Positions 34,445 to 43,701 of a stretch of DNA of 64,000 nucleotides are shown piece by piece (positions within the stretch are counted from its first letter, which is position 1; each line of letters opens with the position of its first letter). A model generated the notes under the pieces. It did not search any database. It saw nothing but the letters and a program-made list of their open reading frames with translations, and was not told the DNA's origin. The DNA is from JAVVEH01 sp032251435. GTDB taxonomy: Bacteria > Verrucomicrobiota > Lentisphaeria > Oligosphaerales > MVZH01. The stretch is from assembly GCA_032251435.1 (NCBI GenBank), contig JAVVEH010000018.1:17076-81075 (forward strand), written 5' to 3'. The translations under genes and the position numbers were made by a program.

Positions 34445-36097
34445 TCAGGCCATCTTGCCGGCGCTGGCCCAGGCGGCCAGCCGTCCGCGGTCGATCTTGG
34501 CGTTGTGGCGCACATCCACGGGAAAGGACGGGTGGAACAGGACGGTTTTTATCGCGGCGGTGAGCGGATTGGCCGCGGCGGCGGCGAGTAGATCCCGGCG
34601 CACCGTCGCCGCCGGTGCGGCGCCCTCCTTTTCCAATTCAATGACAATCACGGGTGTCTGATTCAGCGGATCATCGCCGACACCGACTAAGGCCGACCGG
34701 CTGACGGCGGGGTGATGGTTGAAAATCGCCTCGCACCGGACGGTGCACATCATGCCATTTCCCGTCATCACCCGGTGTGACTTCCGGCCGCACATCCACA
34801 ACCGCCCCTGGTCATCAAAATAGCCCAGATCCCCGATGCGGTGCCAGAGACCGTCCGCACCGTGAATTTTCGCCAGGCGGGTCTGTTTTTCCCGGCCAAA
34901 GTAGGCCGGTGTGACCATAGGCCCCTTGACAACAATTTCGCCAATATCGCCTGTCGGTAAAACCAGGGAGTCATCCCACGATTCGATGACATCGTCATTC
35001 ACGGCGATAATTTTCACACATGCGTCTTTCACCGGTTTACCCACGCAAATGCCGGCCCCGGCTTGAGACAGCTCCGCGGTCTCCGCGAGCGCTTCCCGGC
35101 CGGTGAAACAAGACACCGGCAAGGCCTCCGTCGCACCGTAGGGGGTGAACGTGTCCGCGTCGGACGGCAGCACTTTTTCCAGCAATGTCCGGTGCAAATC
35201 GCTGGCGACCGGGGCGCCGGCCATGAACACGCGTTTCAGGCTGGGCAAGGTCACTCTCTCAGCCGCGCAGTGACGGCTCACCGCCCGCCATACCGCCGGC
35301 GAGCCGAATGAGTAGGTGACACCCTGATTGTTCACCGCTTCGATGATTCGCTCCGGGTTCACCCGCGCGGGCCGCGTCGGATCCATGTCCGGAATCACCG
35401 CGGTGCAGCCGAGTCCGGTGCTGAACAAGCCGAACAGCGGGAAACACGGCAGATCAATGTTATCCGGGCCGATGCCGAATTCGTCCCGTAGAATCCGGAC
35501 TTGGGTGTCAAATATTTTGTGCGTGTATTCCACGCCTTTGGCCGGGCCCGTGCTGCCGCTGGTGAACAGGATCGCCGCCAGCTCGTCCGCTCCCATGCCC
35601 ACCGGGTCGAAGGGTGCCGGTGATTCGGGGAACGCGCCTAAACGTTCGCCCCCCCAAAACCAGCGTTTTCCCAAGGTCACGGGATATTTGACGCGCTTGA
35701 ACGTTCGGAAAAAGATCATCCGCGCCACATGGGCCAGAGGAACGCCAATGAATCCCTCAGGGTTGACCTGCCGGACACAGGCCAAAAATCCGGCAAGCCC
35801 CATGCCCGGGTCAATCATCACCGGCACCGCGCCAAGTTTAAATAACGCGAAAGCCACGGCGGTGAAATCCAAACTCATCCGCACCATCAACAAGGTCTTT
35901 GTGCCGCGTGTGATGCCCTGTCTCTCGAAGCCGCGGGCGTATTGGCTGGACAAGGCCTCCAACTGCTGAAAGGTCACATGTGTGTAGGCGACACGCCCCG
36001 TGGAATCCCGGCTCTCCGGGAACACCAAGGCCCGCTTATAGGGAAAACGTTCCGCGGCGAGGGACAGAAGACGGGAAATATTGTAGGTGTGAGCCAT
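34445..36097 (-). CDS. oleC: OleC-like AMP-forming ligase
   Basis: Member of the acyl-adenylate superfamily. 'ILFTSGSTGPAKGVEYTHKI' is the ATP-binding P-loop in the form typical of OleC, the beta-lactone synthetase of long-chain olefin synthesis, and 'PYGATEALPVSCF' and 'DEFGIGPDNIDLPCFPLFGL' also fit OleC rather than acyl-CoA synthetases. The start at 36097 (MAHTYNISRLL) matches the family; the frame runs on to 36400 but would overlap the SulP gene. No convincing ribosome binding site. The partners oleA, oleB and oleD are not in the window. An acyl-CoA ligase or another beta-lactone synthetase remains possible. Confidence 0.82.
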   Translation of the reverse strand: MAHTYNISRLLSLAAERFPYKRALVFPESRDSTGRVAYTHVTFQQLEALSSQYARGFERQGITRGTKTLLMVRMSLDFTAVAFALFKLGAVPVMIDPGMGLAGFLACVRQVNPEGFIGVPLAHVARMIFFRTFKRVKYPVTLGKRWFWGGERLGAFPESPAPFDPVGMGADELAAILFTSGSTGPAKGVEYTHKIFDTQVRILRDEFGIGPDNIDLPCFPLFGLFSTGLGCTAVIPDMDPTRPARVNPERIIEAVNNQGVTYSFGSPAVWRAVSRHCAAERVTLPSLKRVFMAGAPVASDLHRTLLEKVLPSDADTFTPYGATEALPVSCFTGREALAETAELSQAGAGICVGKPVKDACVKIIAVNDDVIESWDDSLVLPTGDIGEIVVKGPMVTPAYFGREKQTRLAKIHGADGLWHRIGDLGYFDDQGRLWMCGRKSHRVMTGNGMMCTVRCEAIFNHHPAVSRSALVGVGDDPLNQTPVIVIELEKEGAAPAATVRRDLLAAAAANPLTAAIKTVLFHPSFPVDVRHNAKIDRGRLAAWASAGKMA

Positions 36098-36206
36098 AAA
36101 AAGAAAGCCGGAAGTTGATGGGTTGCTAAAGATGACGTGACTGTAGTTTTCCACACCGAAAAAGCAACCGCTGACGCTGTGAACATAGTCGGTAGCCCGC
36201 TTTGCG

Positions 36207-36234
36207 TTGATATGTTCCTTTGACACAGTATATT
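36207..36234 (+). promoter_or_regulatory. Promoter of the SulP permease gene
   Basis: TTGATA (36207-36212) and TATATT (36229-36234) match the sigma-70 consensus at five of six positions each, with a 16-base spacer, 47 bases before the start codon at 36282. It lies in the 184-base divergent region shared with the OleC-like gene. Confidence 0.55.
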
Positions 36235-36281
36235 TTCGCCTTGCGCGAAGATGACTGATTATTGGGAATGACCACCGCCCC

Positions 36282-37976
36282 ATGCCGATGTTAAAAAAAA
36301 TATGCCCATTTCTGAACTGGTTCCCCATGTCATTCGGGGATTTGCGCGGTGATTTTATCGCCGGCTTGACAGTCGCGCTCCTGCTGGTTCCGCAATCCAT
36401 GGCCTATGCGTCCCTGGCGGGTCTGCCCATGCAGACGGGCCTTTACGCCGCCTTCCTGCCGGTGATTATCGGCGCCCTGTTCGGATCCTGTCGGCAACTG
36501 GGCACCGGCCCCGTGGCGATGAGCAGTATTCTCACTGCCTCAATTTTGCTCAATTACGCCCAGCCGGAGGCGCCGAATTACGTGCAATTGGCGCTGTTGT
36601 TGACATTTGTCCTTGGCCTTATTCGCATCATTATGGGGCTGGCGAAGCTGGCGGCGTTGGTGAACCTGCTTTCCCAACCGGTGCTGGCGGCCTTTACCAA
36701 TGCCGGCGCCATGATTATCGGTCTTTCACAAATCAATAAAATCTTCGGGTTGCCGAAAACATCCACACTCCATTTCGGGGGTTTTCTTAAAGACACCGCC
36801 GGTGTTTTCGCCAACATTGCGGACACCCATTGGGCCACCTTCTGCTTCGGTGCCGGCGCTTTCATCATTATCTACGGCATCAGGCGGGTCCGCCCCTGTT
36901 GGCCCGCCATGCTGATCGCCACCATTATCGGAACGTTCGTCAGTTATCTCATCGGGTTTGAGGCGCGTCTGGGCGGGGCTGTTGTCGGTTTCATTCCCCC
37001 CGGTCTGCCGAAAATCGCTCCGTTCGCCACATCCTGGGAGGAGATGATTGAGCTTGCCCCCATCGCCAAGTCAATGGTGCCAAGCGCCTTGGCGTTGACG
37101 ATCATCGGTTTCATGGAAGCGGTGTCGGTGAGTAAGGCGATTGCCTTAAAAACCCGTCAGAAGCTTGATTTAAATCAGGAGCTGGTGGGCCAGGGTTGCG
37201 CCGCGGTCGCCGCCAGTTTTTCCCAGGGCTATTCCGTCAGTGGGTCGTTTTCCCGTTCGGCGATCAATTTGATGAGTGGCGCGAAAACCGGGATGAGCTC
37301 GGTCTTCGCGGGGCTGATCGTCATGCTGGTGCTGTTGTTCATGACCCCCTTACTCTATCATCTGCCGATGGCGGTTTTGGCCGCCGGTATCATGGTCGCC
37401 GTGTTCCAGTTGATCCGCTTTAAACCGTTAGCTCACGCTTGGAAGGCCAGCCGGGCGGATGGCCTCACCGCGGCCGCCACATGGCTGGCGACTCTCCTGT
37501 TCGCGCCGTCCATGGAACGGGGCGTTTTTATCGGTGTGGCCTTGGCCCTCTTTTTCTACTTGAAGCGGACTATGAATCCGGAGCTGGCGGTCGTCGGTGT
37601 CTCGGGTGACGGCAGCATGAAAAGCGTGGACCGGCATCAATTGGAACGCAATGAGGACATGCCGTCGATCCGCTGGGACGGCGATCTGTATTTTGGCAAT
37701 GTCGCCGCGTTCGAGGATTCCATCCTGGCGACCCTCCGCGAATACCCTAAAGCCCGGGCGGTCATGATTATCTGTGACGGGATCAACTTGATTGACGCCT
37801 CCGGGGACTGGTGCGTCCGGCAGGTCTGGGAACAACTGAAAGATATGAATATTGGCATGTATTTCGCCGGCTTGAAACAAGCCCCGTATGACACGATTTT
37901 GAAAACCGGCCTGGTGGATGAAATCGGCCGCCAGCATTTTGTCCGGTCCGTGGAAATCGCCAAACTGGCGATCTGA
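36282..37976 (+). CDS. SulP family anion permease with STAS domain
   Basis: Inner-membrane transporter of sulfate or another anion (bicarbonate and dicarboxylates are known alternatives). The sequence opens with 'DLRGDFIAGLTVALLLVPQS' and 'MAYASLAGLPMQTGLYAAFL', the SulP signature, has about 12 hydrophobic segments up to residue 430, and ends with a cytoplasmic STAS domain ('DGINLIDASGDWCVRQVWEQ'). 'QGYSVSGSFSRSAINLMSGA' is the conserved substrate-site region. Length 564 is normal. Divergent from oleC. Sulfate uptake would fit with the methionine genes further on, but specificity is not shown by sequence. Confidence 0.92.
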   Translation: MPMLKKICPFLNWFPMSFGDLRGDFIAGLTVALLLVPQSMAYASLAGLPMQTGLYAAFLPVIIGALFGSCRQLGTGPVAMSSILTASILLNYAQPEAPNYVQLALLLTFVLGLIRIIMGLAKLAALVNLLSQPVLAAFTNAGAMIIGLSQINKIFGLPKTSTLHFGGFLKDTAGVFANIADTHWATFCFGAGAFIIIYGIRRVRPCWPAMLIATIIGTFVSYLIGFEARLGGAVVGFIPPGLPKIAPFATSWEEMIELAPIAKSMVPSALALTIIGFMEAVSVSKAIALKTRQKLDLNQELVGQGCAAVAASFSQGYSVSGSFSRSAINLMSGAKTGMSSVFAGLIVMLVLLFMTPLLYHLPMAVLAAGIMVAVFQLIRFKPLAHAWKASRADGLTAAATWLATLLFAPSMERGVFIGVALALFFYLKRTMNPELAVVGVSGDGSMKSVDRHQLERNEDMPSIRWDGDLYFGNVAAFEDSILATLREYPKARAVMIICDGINLIDASGDWCVRQVWEQLKDMNIGMYFAGLKQAPYDTILKTGLVDEIGRQHFVRSVEIAKLAI

Positions 37977-38084
37977 CCTGAATCATGAACGCGCCCCGCT
38001 TCGCGGCGCCGCCGCGCGCACGGGGCTTAGCCATATCGCTTGTCGCACGGTAACGAGATCATCACACCAAACGGGATTGACCTC

Positions 38085-39671
38085 ATGTTACGGATTGGTT
38101 TGCACATGTTTCTTCTTCTAAGCTTCCTTGGTTTGGTGAAAGACACGGGTGAGAAAAAAAAGGCGGATGAGATCTGGAAACTCCGCCGTGATGAATGCGG
38201 GGAAAAAATCGCCGAAGATCTGGCCGCCTGGCGCACCTGCCGTCAGGGGTTGATGGACTGCCGCGCCTTTGTCTACAAGCGGGCGGATCTGTTTCCTCCT
38301 CACAAATTGCCCGAAAAGCGCCTTCTAACAACCGCTCAGAAAGATGAGATACGCGCTCTGTACAGCAGTTTCCTCGATTACATTCTCGCCTTGGACTCTC
38401 TGGGATCAACCCATAAATCGTACCGGAAAATTAAAAACAGGCATAACCGCCATGGCGGCTTTTTGATCGCTTACGGATCTTTTTTGGCGCAATACGCCGC
38501 TGTTCTTGATGTGTTGGCGCGGTGCGACAATGATCCCGCGTTGGACACGATTCTCAACGAGGACATGCCCGCGCTGGGCGTGCCGGAAAAATCGTACGCC
38601 GCGCTTCGTTTCCGTTTTTTGAATATGGCCCGGGCGACGGAATTCACCGCCTTGGAAGCCGTTTACAAGGCCCGGATGAAAGATCGCAAGGAATACGCTG
38701 ACATACAAAAAATTATCCGCCAGGACGCCAGCCGGGTTTGGGACCAAACCGGCCGGGGGTCGGTCATGACGCTTAAAAACGCTGGCCGGGTGATTAAAAA
38801 GGCCGGTTTCACTGCCTATTTCCCCATTCAAAAAGGGGTGGCCAGTTGGATGGGTGAAACAAAGATATACCGGCGCGGCGAGAATAATTATCTGATCCGG
38901 CCCGAGCAGATTCGGAGTATGGCTCCCCGGTTGCGCCCCGGTGACATCCTGCTGACCCGGCGCGATTGGCACTTGTCCAATATCGGCTTGCCTGGATTCT
39001 GGACCCACGCCATGCTGTATGTGGGCACCGCTGCGGAAAGGCGGGCGTTTTTTGATTCGGAGCGGGTCCGGGCGCTCATTCGTGACGCGGGTGTCGCCAC
39101 CGGGGATTTTGAGGACTGGATAAAAAAAGACTATCCCGAAGCGGCTAAACTGGCTATGACACGGGATCCGGACGGGAACCTGCCCCGAATCTTTGAGGCG
39201 ATCGGCCCAGGGGTTGTTTTCCGGTCGCTGGAGCACGGGGCGAGTTCCGATTCCGTTGTCGCGTTGCGCCCGCGGCTGGACCACGTGGAAATAGCCCGGG
39301 CTTTGCACCGGGCTCTGGCCTACACGGGCCGTCCCTACGATTATAATTTTGATTTCCAGACCGACAGCGCCCTGGTATGCTCCGAGTTGATTTACAAGGC
39401 TTATGAGCCATGTGACCCGTTCGCCGGATTGACATTACCCTTGTCAACCGTCGCCGGTCGGTTTGTGCTTCCGCCGAATGAGATATGCAAACTGTACGCC
39501 GAAACGCGCGGTCAAGAGGATCGCCCATTTGAGTTTGTTTTCTTTTTTGAAAGCAATGAAAAAGAGAAACGAGCGGAAGAATCCACGGCCGATGTTTTCT
39601 GTTCCACTTGGCGGCGCCCGAAATGGCGTGATCTAGCCAGACGGTTCGGAGATATTGTCACCATTGATTAA
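38085..39671 (+). CDS. YiiX-like permuted papain-fold protein with helical N-terminal domain
   Basis: The C-terminal 230 residues match the YiiX/YebB branch of the NlpC/P60 superfamily: 'RPGDILLTRRDWHLSNIGLP' then 'WTHAMLYVG' supplies the catalytic His, and 'DSALVCSELIYKAYEP' the catalytic Cys. Such proteins are thought to be amidases or acyltransferases on lipids or peptidoglycan. The first 300 residues are charged and helical and are not recognised. The chosen ATG gives a short hydrophobic start, 'MLRIGLHMFLLLSFLGLV', likely a signal or anchor; the frame opens with a TTG at 38040. No operon partner: rep follows 87 bases on. Confidence 0.78.
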   Translation: MLRIGLHMFLLLSFLGLVKDTGEKKKADEIWKLRRDECGEKIAEDLAAWRTCRQGLMDCRAFVYKRADLFPPHKLPEKRLLTTAQKDEIRALYSSFLDYILALDSLGSTHKSYRKIKNRHNRHGGFLIAYGSFLAQYAAVLDVLARCDNDPALDTILNEDMPALGVPEKSYAALRFRFLNMARATEFTALEAVYKARMKDRKEYADIQKIIRQDASRVWDQTGRGSVMTLKNAGRVIKKAGFTAYFPIQKGVASWMGETKIYRRGENNYLIRPEQIRSMAPRLRPGDILLTRRDWHLSNIGLPGFWTHAMLYVGTAAERRAFFDSERVRALIRDAGVATGDFEDWIKKDYPEAAKLAMTRDPDGNLPRIFEAIGPGVVFRSLEHGASSDSVVALRPRLDHVEIARALHRALAYTGRPYDYNFDFQTDSALVCSELIYKAYEPCDPFAGLTLPLSTVAGRFVLPPNEICKLYAETRGQEDRPFEFVFFFESNEKEKRAEESTADVFCSTWRRPKWRDLARRFGDIVTID

Positions 39672-39758
39672 ATGTACCGTCCTCCCCGCCTGACCACCCG
39701 CCGCTCGACGCTTTCTTTCCGCGTCTGTCGATGGCTTATTGGAACTCGTAAATAACTC

Positions 39759-41774
39759 ATGCCTTCCGTTCTTCATGGATTAAATGATCAACAACGCGAA
39801 GCCGTCACCACGACGGAGGGACCGTTATTGCTGCTGGCCGGGGCTGGCACGGGGAAAACCCGGGTGATCACCTGCCGGGTCGCCTACCTCATTGAGCAAG
39901 GTGTGAAGCCCGAAAACATTCTCGCGGTCACCTTCACAAACAAAGCGGCCCGGGAAATGGGGGAGCGGCTGGAAAAACTGGTGGGCGCCAAAACCGCGCG
40001 CGATTTGACCGCCTGCACATTTCATTCGTTCGGCGCCCGTTTCCTGCGGAAGCACATTCACCGCCTCGGGTATAATCGGAATTTTGACATCGCCCCGCAG
40101 GGTTACCAAGTGGGGCTGGTCAAAGCCATTCTCGGAGAAACCGGCCAGCGGGACGGTGTCGCCACCCTGTATCACTCGCTTATCAGCAAGGCGAAATCAC
40201 GGTTGCTCATGCCGGATGAGGTGGATATTGGCGAAAATGGCATATGGCAAAAAGGCTTCCGGGACGTGTACGCGCTCTATCAATCCCGAATGAAAAATAT
40301 GGACAGTCTGGATTTTGATGATCTGTTGCTGCTCACTGTCAAAACGTGGGAGAAGTGTCCGGATGTGCTGGCGACGTGTCAGCAAACGTACCACTATCTG
40401 CTGATTGATGAATATCAAGATACCAATGGCGCCCAATTCCAATTGATGAAGATGCTGGCGGGCGACCGGCGCAATATCTGCGTGGTGGGCGACGACGATC
40501 AGTCCATCTATGGCTGGCGGGGCGCCGACGTGGGTAACATTCTGTCCTTCGATAAGCACTTTCCCGGCGCGAAAATCCTGCGGCTGGAAGAAAATTACCG
40601 CTCCACCAACACGATTTTGAAAGCGGCCAACGCGGTGATCGCCAACAACAGCCAACGCCACGCCAAAGTCTTGTGGTCCGCCAAAGGCGATGGCGAAACG
40701 ATTCTCAGCGTGCCGGTGAATGATGAAACAGCCGAAGCTAATTTCATCGCTGATTTTATCAAAGAAAAAACGTTTCGGAAGCGTGCTCCGCACAGTTCTT
40801 TCGCCGTGCTGTACCGGTCCAACGCCCAATCCCGGGTGTTCGAACAAGTGCTCCGTCAACGGCGCGTTCCTTATCGGTTGGTGGGCGGAAAATCATTCTA
40901 CGAACGGCGGGAGGTGTTAGACGCTGTCAGCTTCCTCAAGTTGGTGAATAATCCCAAAGATAATTTAAGTCTGCTCCGGATTCTTAACGTGCCGCCCCGT
41001 GGGCTTGGGGACAAGGCGGTCACGCATCTCAGGGAAATGGGTGAAGGCGGTCAAATCCCGCTGGAAAAAATCATGCGGTCCAGTGAATGGCGGTCGTTGC
41101 TCACGCCCGCCGCCGCGGACGCGGCGAAACGCTTTGTCCAAGCCATTGACAAGGCGAGAGAGGCCCTGAAAAACCATCACCCCCTGGCCGCGGCCACGCG
41201 GACGTTACTGACCGACTTGGACTATCTGGATGGGCTGGCCCGTATGTATAAACCCCGTGAGGACGCCCTGCGCCGACGGGACAATGTGTATGAGTTTCTG
41301 AACGCTTTGGGGGAATACGAGGAACGCGCCGCCAAACCGGCGCTGGCTGACTTTCTTGAACGCCACGCCCTTAGCGATGACAACGATAAAGTGGATGAGA
41401 CGGGGGAGGACGGCGTGACATTGACTACCATTCACGCCGCCAAAGGCTTGGAGTTTCCCATTGTGTTTCTGGTCGGTCTGGAACAGGGATTATTTCCTCA
41501 CCGGGTGTCACTGGAAGAGGGAAATGAAGCGGAGGAGCGCCGCTTGTTTTATGTCGCTGTCACCCGGGCCCGGGACGAGCTGGTGATCACCAATGCCGCC
41601 AAACGCCGGATTCAAGGGCGATCGGGGCCACAACGCCCATCCGCGTTTTTGAAAGAACTGCCGGAAGACCTGGTCACCCTCACCACCCCGTCCGCCGCTC
41701 TCAAACCCGCCAGCCAGGAAGAGGTCAGCGACTTTCTCGCCCAGCTCAAATCTCAATTCGCGCCGGGGAAATAA
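39759..41774 (+). CDS. rep: ATP-dependent DNA helicase, Rep/UvrD family
   Basis: Superfamily 1A 3'-5' helicase of 671 residues, the size of E. coli Rep. Motifs in order: Q-motif 'LNDQQREAV', Walker A 'LAGAGTGKTRVI', Ia 'VTFTNKAAREM', motif II 'LIDEYQDTN', motif III 'VVGDDDQSIYGWRGAD', motif IV 'LEENYRSTNTILKAAN', motif V 'LTTIHAAKGLEFP' and motif VI 'YVAVTRARDEL'. It helps replication forks pass bound proteins or takes part in repair. UvrD and PcrA are the close alternatives; length and the short C-terminal tail favour Rep. Confidence 0.92.
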   Translation: MPSVLHGLNDQQREAVTTTEGPLLLLAGAGTGKTRVITCRVAYLIEQGVKPENILAVTFTNKAAREMGERLEKLVGAKTARDLTACTFHSFGARFLRKHIHRLGYNRNFDIAPQGYQVGLVKAILGETGQRDGVATLYHSLISKAKSRLLMPDEVDIGENGIWQKGFRDVYALYQSRMKNMDSLDFDDLLLLTVKTWEKCPDVLATCQQTYHYLLIDEYQDTNGAQFQLMKMLAGDRRNICVVGDDDQSIYGWRGADVGNILSFDKHFPGAKILRLEENYRSTNTILKAANAVIANNSQRHAKVLWSAKGDGETILSVPVNDETAEANFIADFIKEKTFRKRAPHSSFAVLYRSNAQSRVFEQVLRQRRVPYRLVGGKSFYERREVLDAVSFLKLVNNPKDNLSLLRILNVPPRGLGDKAVTHLREMGEGGQIPLEKIMRSSEWRSLLTPAAADAAKRFVQAIDKAREALKNHHPLAAATRTLLTDLDYLDGLARMYKPREDALRRRDNVYEFLNALGEYEERAAKPALADFLERHALSDDNDKVDETGEDGVTLTTIHAAKGLEFPIVFLVGLEQGLFPHRVSLEEGNEAEERRLFYVAVTRARDELVITNAAKRRIQGRSGPQRPSAFLKELPEDLVTLTTPSAALKPASQEEVSDFLAQLKSQFAPGK

Positions 41775-41879
41775 GCCTGCCGCGGAGAATATTCTCATCG
41801 TTGTCTCGGCGAACTGCCGGGCCGCCATTCAGGGTCATGCCGCAGCCTCATTTCGCCGTTTTTTTCAGTGTCCCGTGTC

Positions 41880-42524
41880 CTACCAACCGGCTTCCCGCAG
41901 ACTCTTCATCGTCACCGCGGCGGGTGTCCCGGCCTGCGCCCGCAGTTGCCTGAAGACGTATTTCCCGATCATGTCCGCCTCCACATTCACCGTGTCGCCG
42001 ACGGCGGCGGCGCGCAGACCCGTCGCCCGCCAAGTGTGCGGGATGATGTGGACGGAGAAGTGATCCTCCTTCAAGTCGGCGATGGTCAAGGAAATGCCAT
42101 TGATGGCGATACTGCCCTTGGGAATGACCAAGTGGGAAAGCTCTTGAGGCAGAGACAGAGCGACGACAATGTCATCGGCGGTTTCGCGGATACCGCGGAT
42201 GATGGCTGTGCCATCGACATGCCCCTGCACAATATGCCCGCCTAGGCGTCCGCCCAGAAGCATGGCCCGCTCCAGGTTGACGGCGCTTCCCGGGGCGAGA
42301 GCGCCTAAATTGGATCGCCGCAGTGTCTCACTGAGCGTGTGGAAGCGCAAGGTGTCGGCACCGGTTTTTTCTTCCACAGTCAAGCAGACGCCATTCACGG
42401 CGACACTGTCGCCAACCGCAATCTCCGCTAACGGCAGACGGGTCTTAATCACAAGCTTCCCGTTTTTGCCGGTTTCCCGGCGGGAAATCAATGACCCGAC
42501 ATCTTCGATTAAACCGGTGAACAT
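41880..42524 (-). CDS. ribE: Riboflavin synthase alpha subunit
   Basis: Joins two molecules of 6,7-dimethyl-8-ribityllumazine to give riboflavin. The N-terminal 'MFTGLIEDVG' and two repeated lumazine-binding barrels, each with 'GDSVAVNGVCLTV' and 'KGSIAINGISLTI', are complete, as is 'GGHIVQGHVDG'. 214 residues, normal. AAGGAAGG lies seven bases before the start. It is the last gene of a minus-strand series with the aldo/keto reductase (23 bases apart). No other rib gene is near, and no FMN riboswitch was seen. Confidence 0.96.
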   Translation of the reverse strand: MFTGLIEDVGSLISRRETGKNGKLVIKTRLPLAEIAVGDSVAVNGVCLTVEEKTGADTLRFHTLSETLRRSNLGALAPGSAVNLERAMLLGGRLGGHIVQGHVDGTAIIRGIRETADDIVVALSLPQELSHLVIPKGSIAINGISLTIADLKEDHFSVHIIPHTWRATGLRAAAVGDTVNVEADMIGKYVFRQLRAQAGTPAAVTMKSLREAGW

Positions 42525-42547
42525 GAATCGCCTTCCTTAAACGCGGG

Positions 42548-43645
42548 CTATTGGGCGTTGTCGTACATGATCGCTTTGGCGTCAGCCAGTATTTTGGCCA
42601 GGGGCAGATTGTTCGGGCACCGGTTTTGGCACTGAAGGCAACCGGTGCATTTGCTCAGAGCCAAGCCTGATTCCCATTGTTTTTCATTAAAGGCTTTTTT
42701 GGCTTCGCTCATGCCCATATATTTGTATAAATTGTAATAGGACAGAGCGGCCCCGACGTTGATGCCTTGCGGGCACGGTCGACAATACCCGCAAGCGGTG
42801 CAGCGGGGTTCGTCAGCGTCAATCATGGCCGCCACCCGCTCGAGCATGTCATCCGCGGACATACTCCAGCCGTCCATGGTGTCCAGAATCCACTTGGCGT
42901 ATCTCACTTCCTCCGGGGAACTGAAGCCGATTAACACATGGGTTTTAGGCAGTTTGAGCAAGTAGCGCAGGGCCAACTCCTTCAACTCGTCGTCAGCGGC
43001 GAGAAAGCCCCCGGCCAGGGGGTTCATGGCGATGACGGTGATATCATGCTTCACACAATAGTCAACCACCCCCAGCCGTGTGGTGTTGACAATGTTCAAG
43101 GGGATGGTCACGGTCTCGAACAGGCCGGTTTCCAAAAACCGGATGACCCCGTCTGTGTCGGCGTGTGACGTGACACCCAAATGGTTGATCAGGCCCTTTT
43201 CGCGCAGCCCGCGGACACCGTCGTGCCATCCGCCGGGTTTCATGGCCTCGGCGAATTGCTCATCCGTGTGGGTGGTCCACAGGTGATAGTAGTCCACTTT
43301 GTCCAAGTTAAGGCGGGTGAGAGACTGGTTGAACACCTTGTTAAGCTGTTCCACGGACCGGACACCAAATCCACCGGCGGGCTGAAACTCATAGCCAATC
43401 TCCAGACCGCCATTGCCCGGTGAGCACTTCGTGGAGACCAGGACTCGGTCCCGGTAGGCGGGATCATTGACAGCCGCGCCGACCCACGCCTCCGAGCACT
43501 CCTCCTCGCTCTGGCGGCAATAGCAGGGGGACGTGTCAATGTAGTTGAATCCGCAGTCGATAGCGGTGTGAATGGTCTCGATGGCGCTGGCGCGGTCTTT
43601 AAAGCGCATCGCGCCGATCAGGATGGGGCTGAGTTCTAAAGTCAT
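42548..43645 (-). CDS. Aldo/keto reductase with two [4Fe-4S] cluster motifs
   Basis: NAD(P)H-type aldo/keto reductase barrel (about 1-270) with a ferredoxin-like C-terminal extension. 'GFNYIDTSPCYC' is the family's Asp-containing signature (Tyr-rich region altered to Cys) and 'YYHLWTTHTDEQF' the next strand. The extension carries 'CTACGYCRPCPQG' and 'CTGCLQCQNRCPNN', two four-Cys sets for [4Fe-4S] clusters, common in anaerobes. The start at 43645 is chosen because the barrel begins there; the frame is open to 43867, overlapping the UDG gene. The physiological substrate is unknown. Confidence 0.88.
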   Translation of the reverse strand: MTLELSPILIGAMRFKDRASAIETIHTAIDCGFNYIDTSPCYCRQSEEECSEAWVGAAVNDPAYRDRVLVSTKCSPGNGGLEIGYEFQPAGGFGVRSVEQLNKVFNQSLTRLNLDKVDYYHLWTTHTDEQFAEAMKPGGWHDGVRGLREKGLINHLGVTSHADTDGVIRFLETGLFETVTIPLNIVNTTRLGVVDYCVKHDITVIAMNPLAGGFLAADDELKELALRYLLKLPKTHVLIGFSSPEEVRYAKWILDTMDGWSMSADDMLERVAAMIDADEPRCTACGYCRPCPQGINVGAALSYYNLYKYMGMSEAKKAFNEKQWESGLALSKCTGCLQCQNRCPNNLPLAKILADAKAIMYDNAQ

Positions 43646-43701
43646 AGTCCGAATCTTTGTGTTGTGCTCACCGGTGAATGGTGGCGTTGGCACCCGCCCG
43701 G

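Noticed and set aside
36097..36400. Longer N-terminus of the OleC-like protein up to 36400
   Set aside because: The extra residues do not fit the family and overlap the SulP promoter and start.
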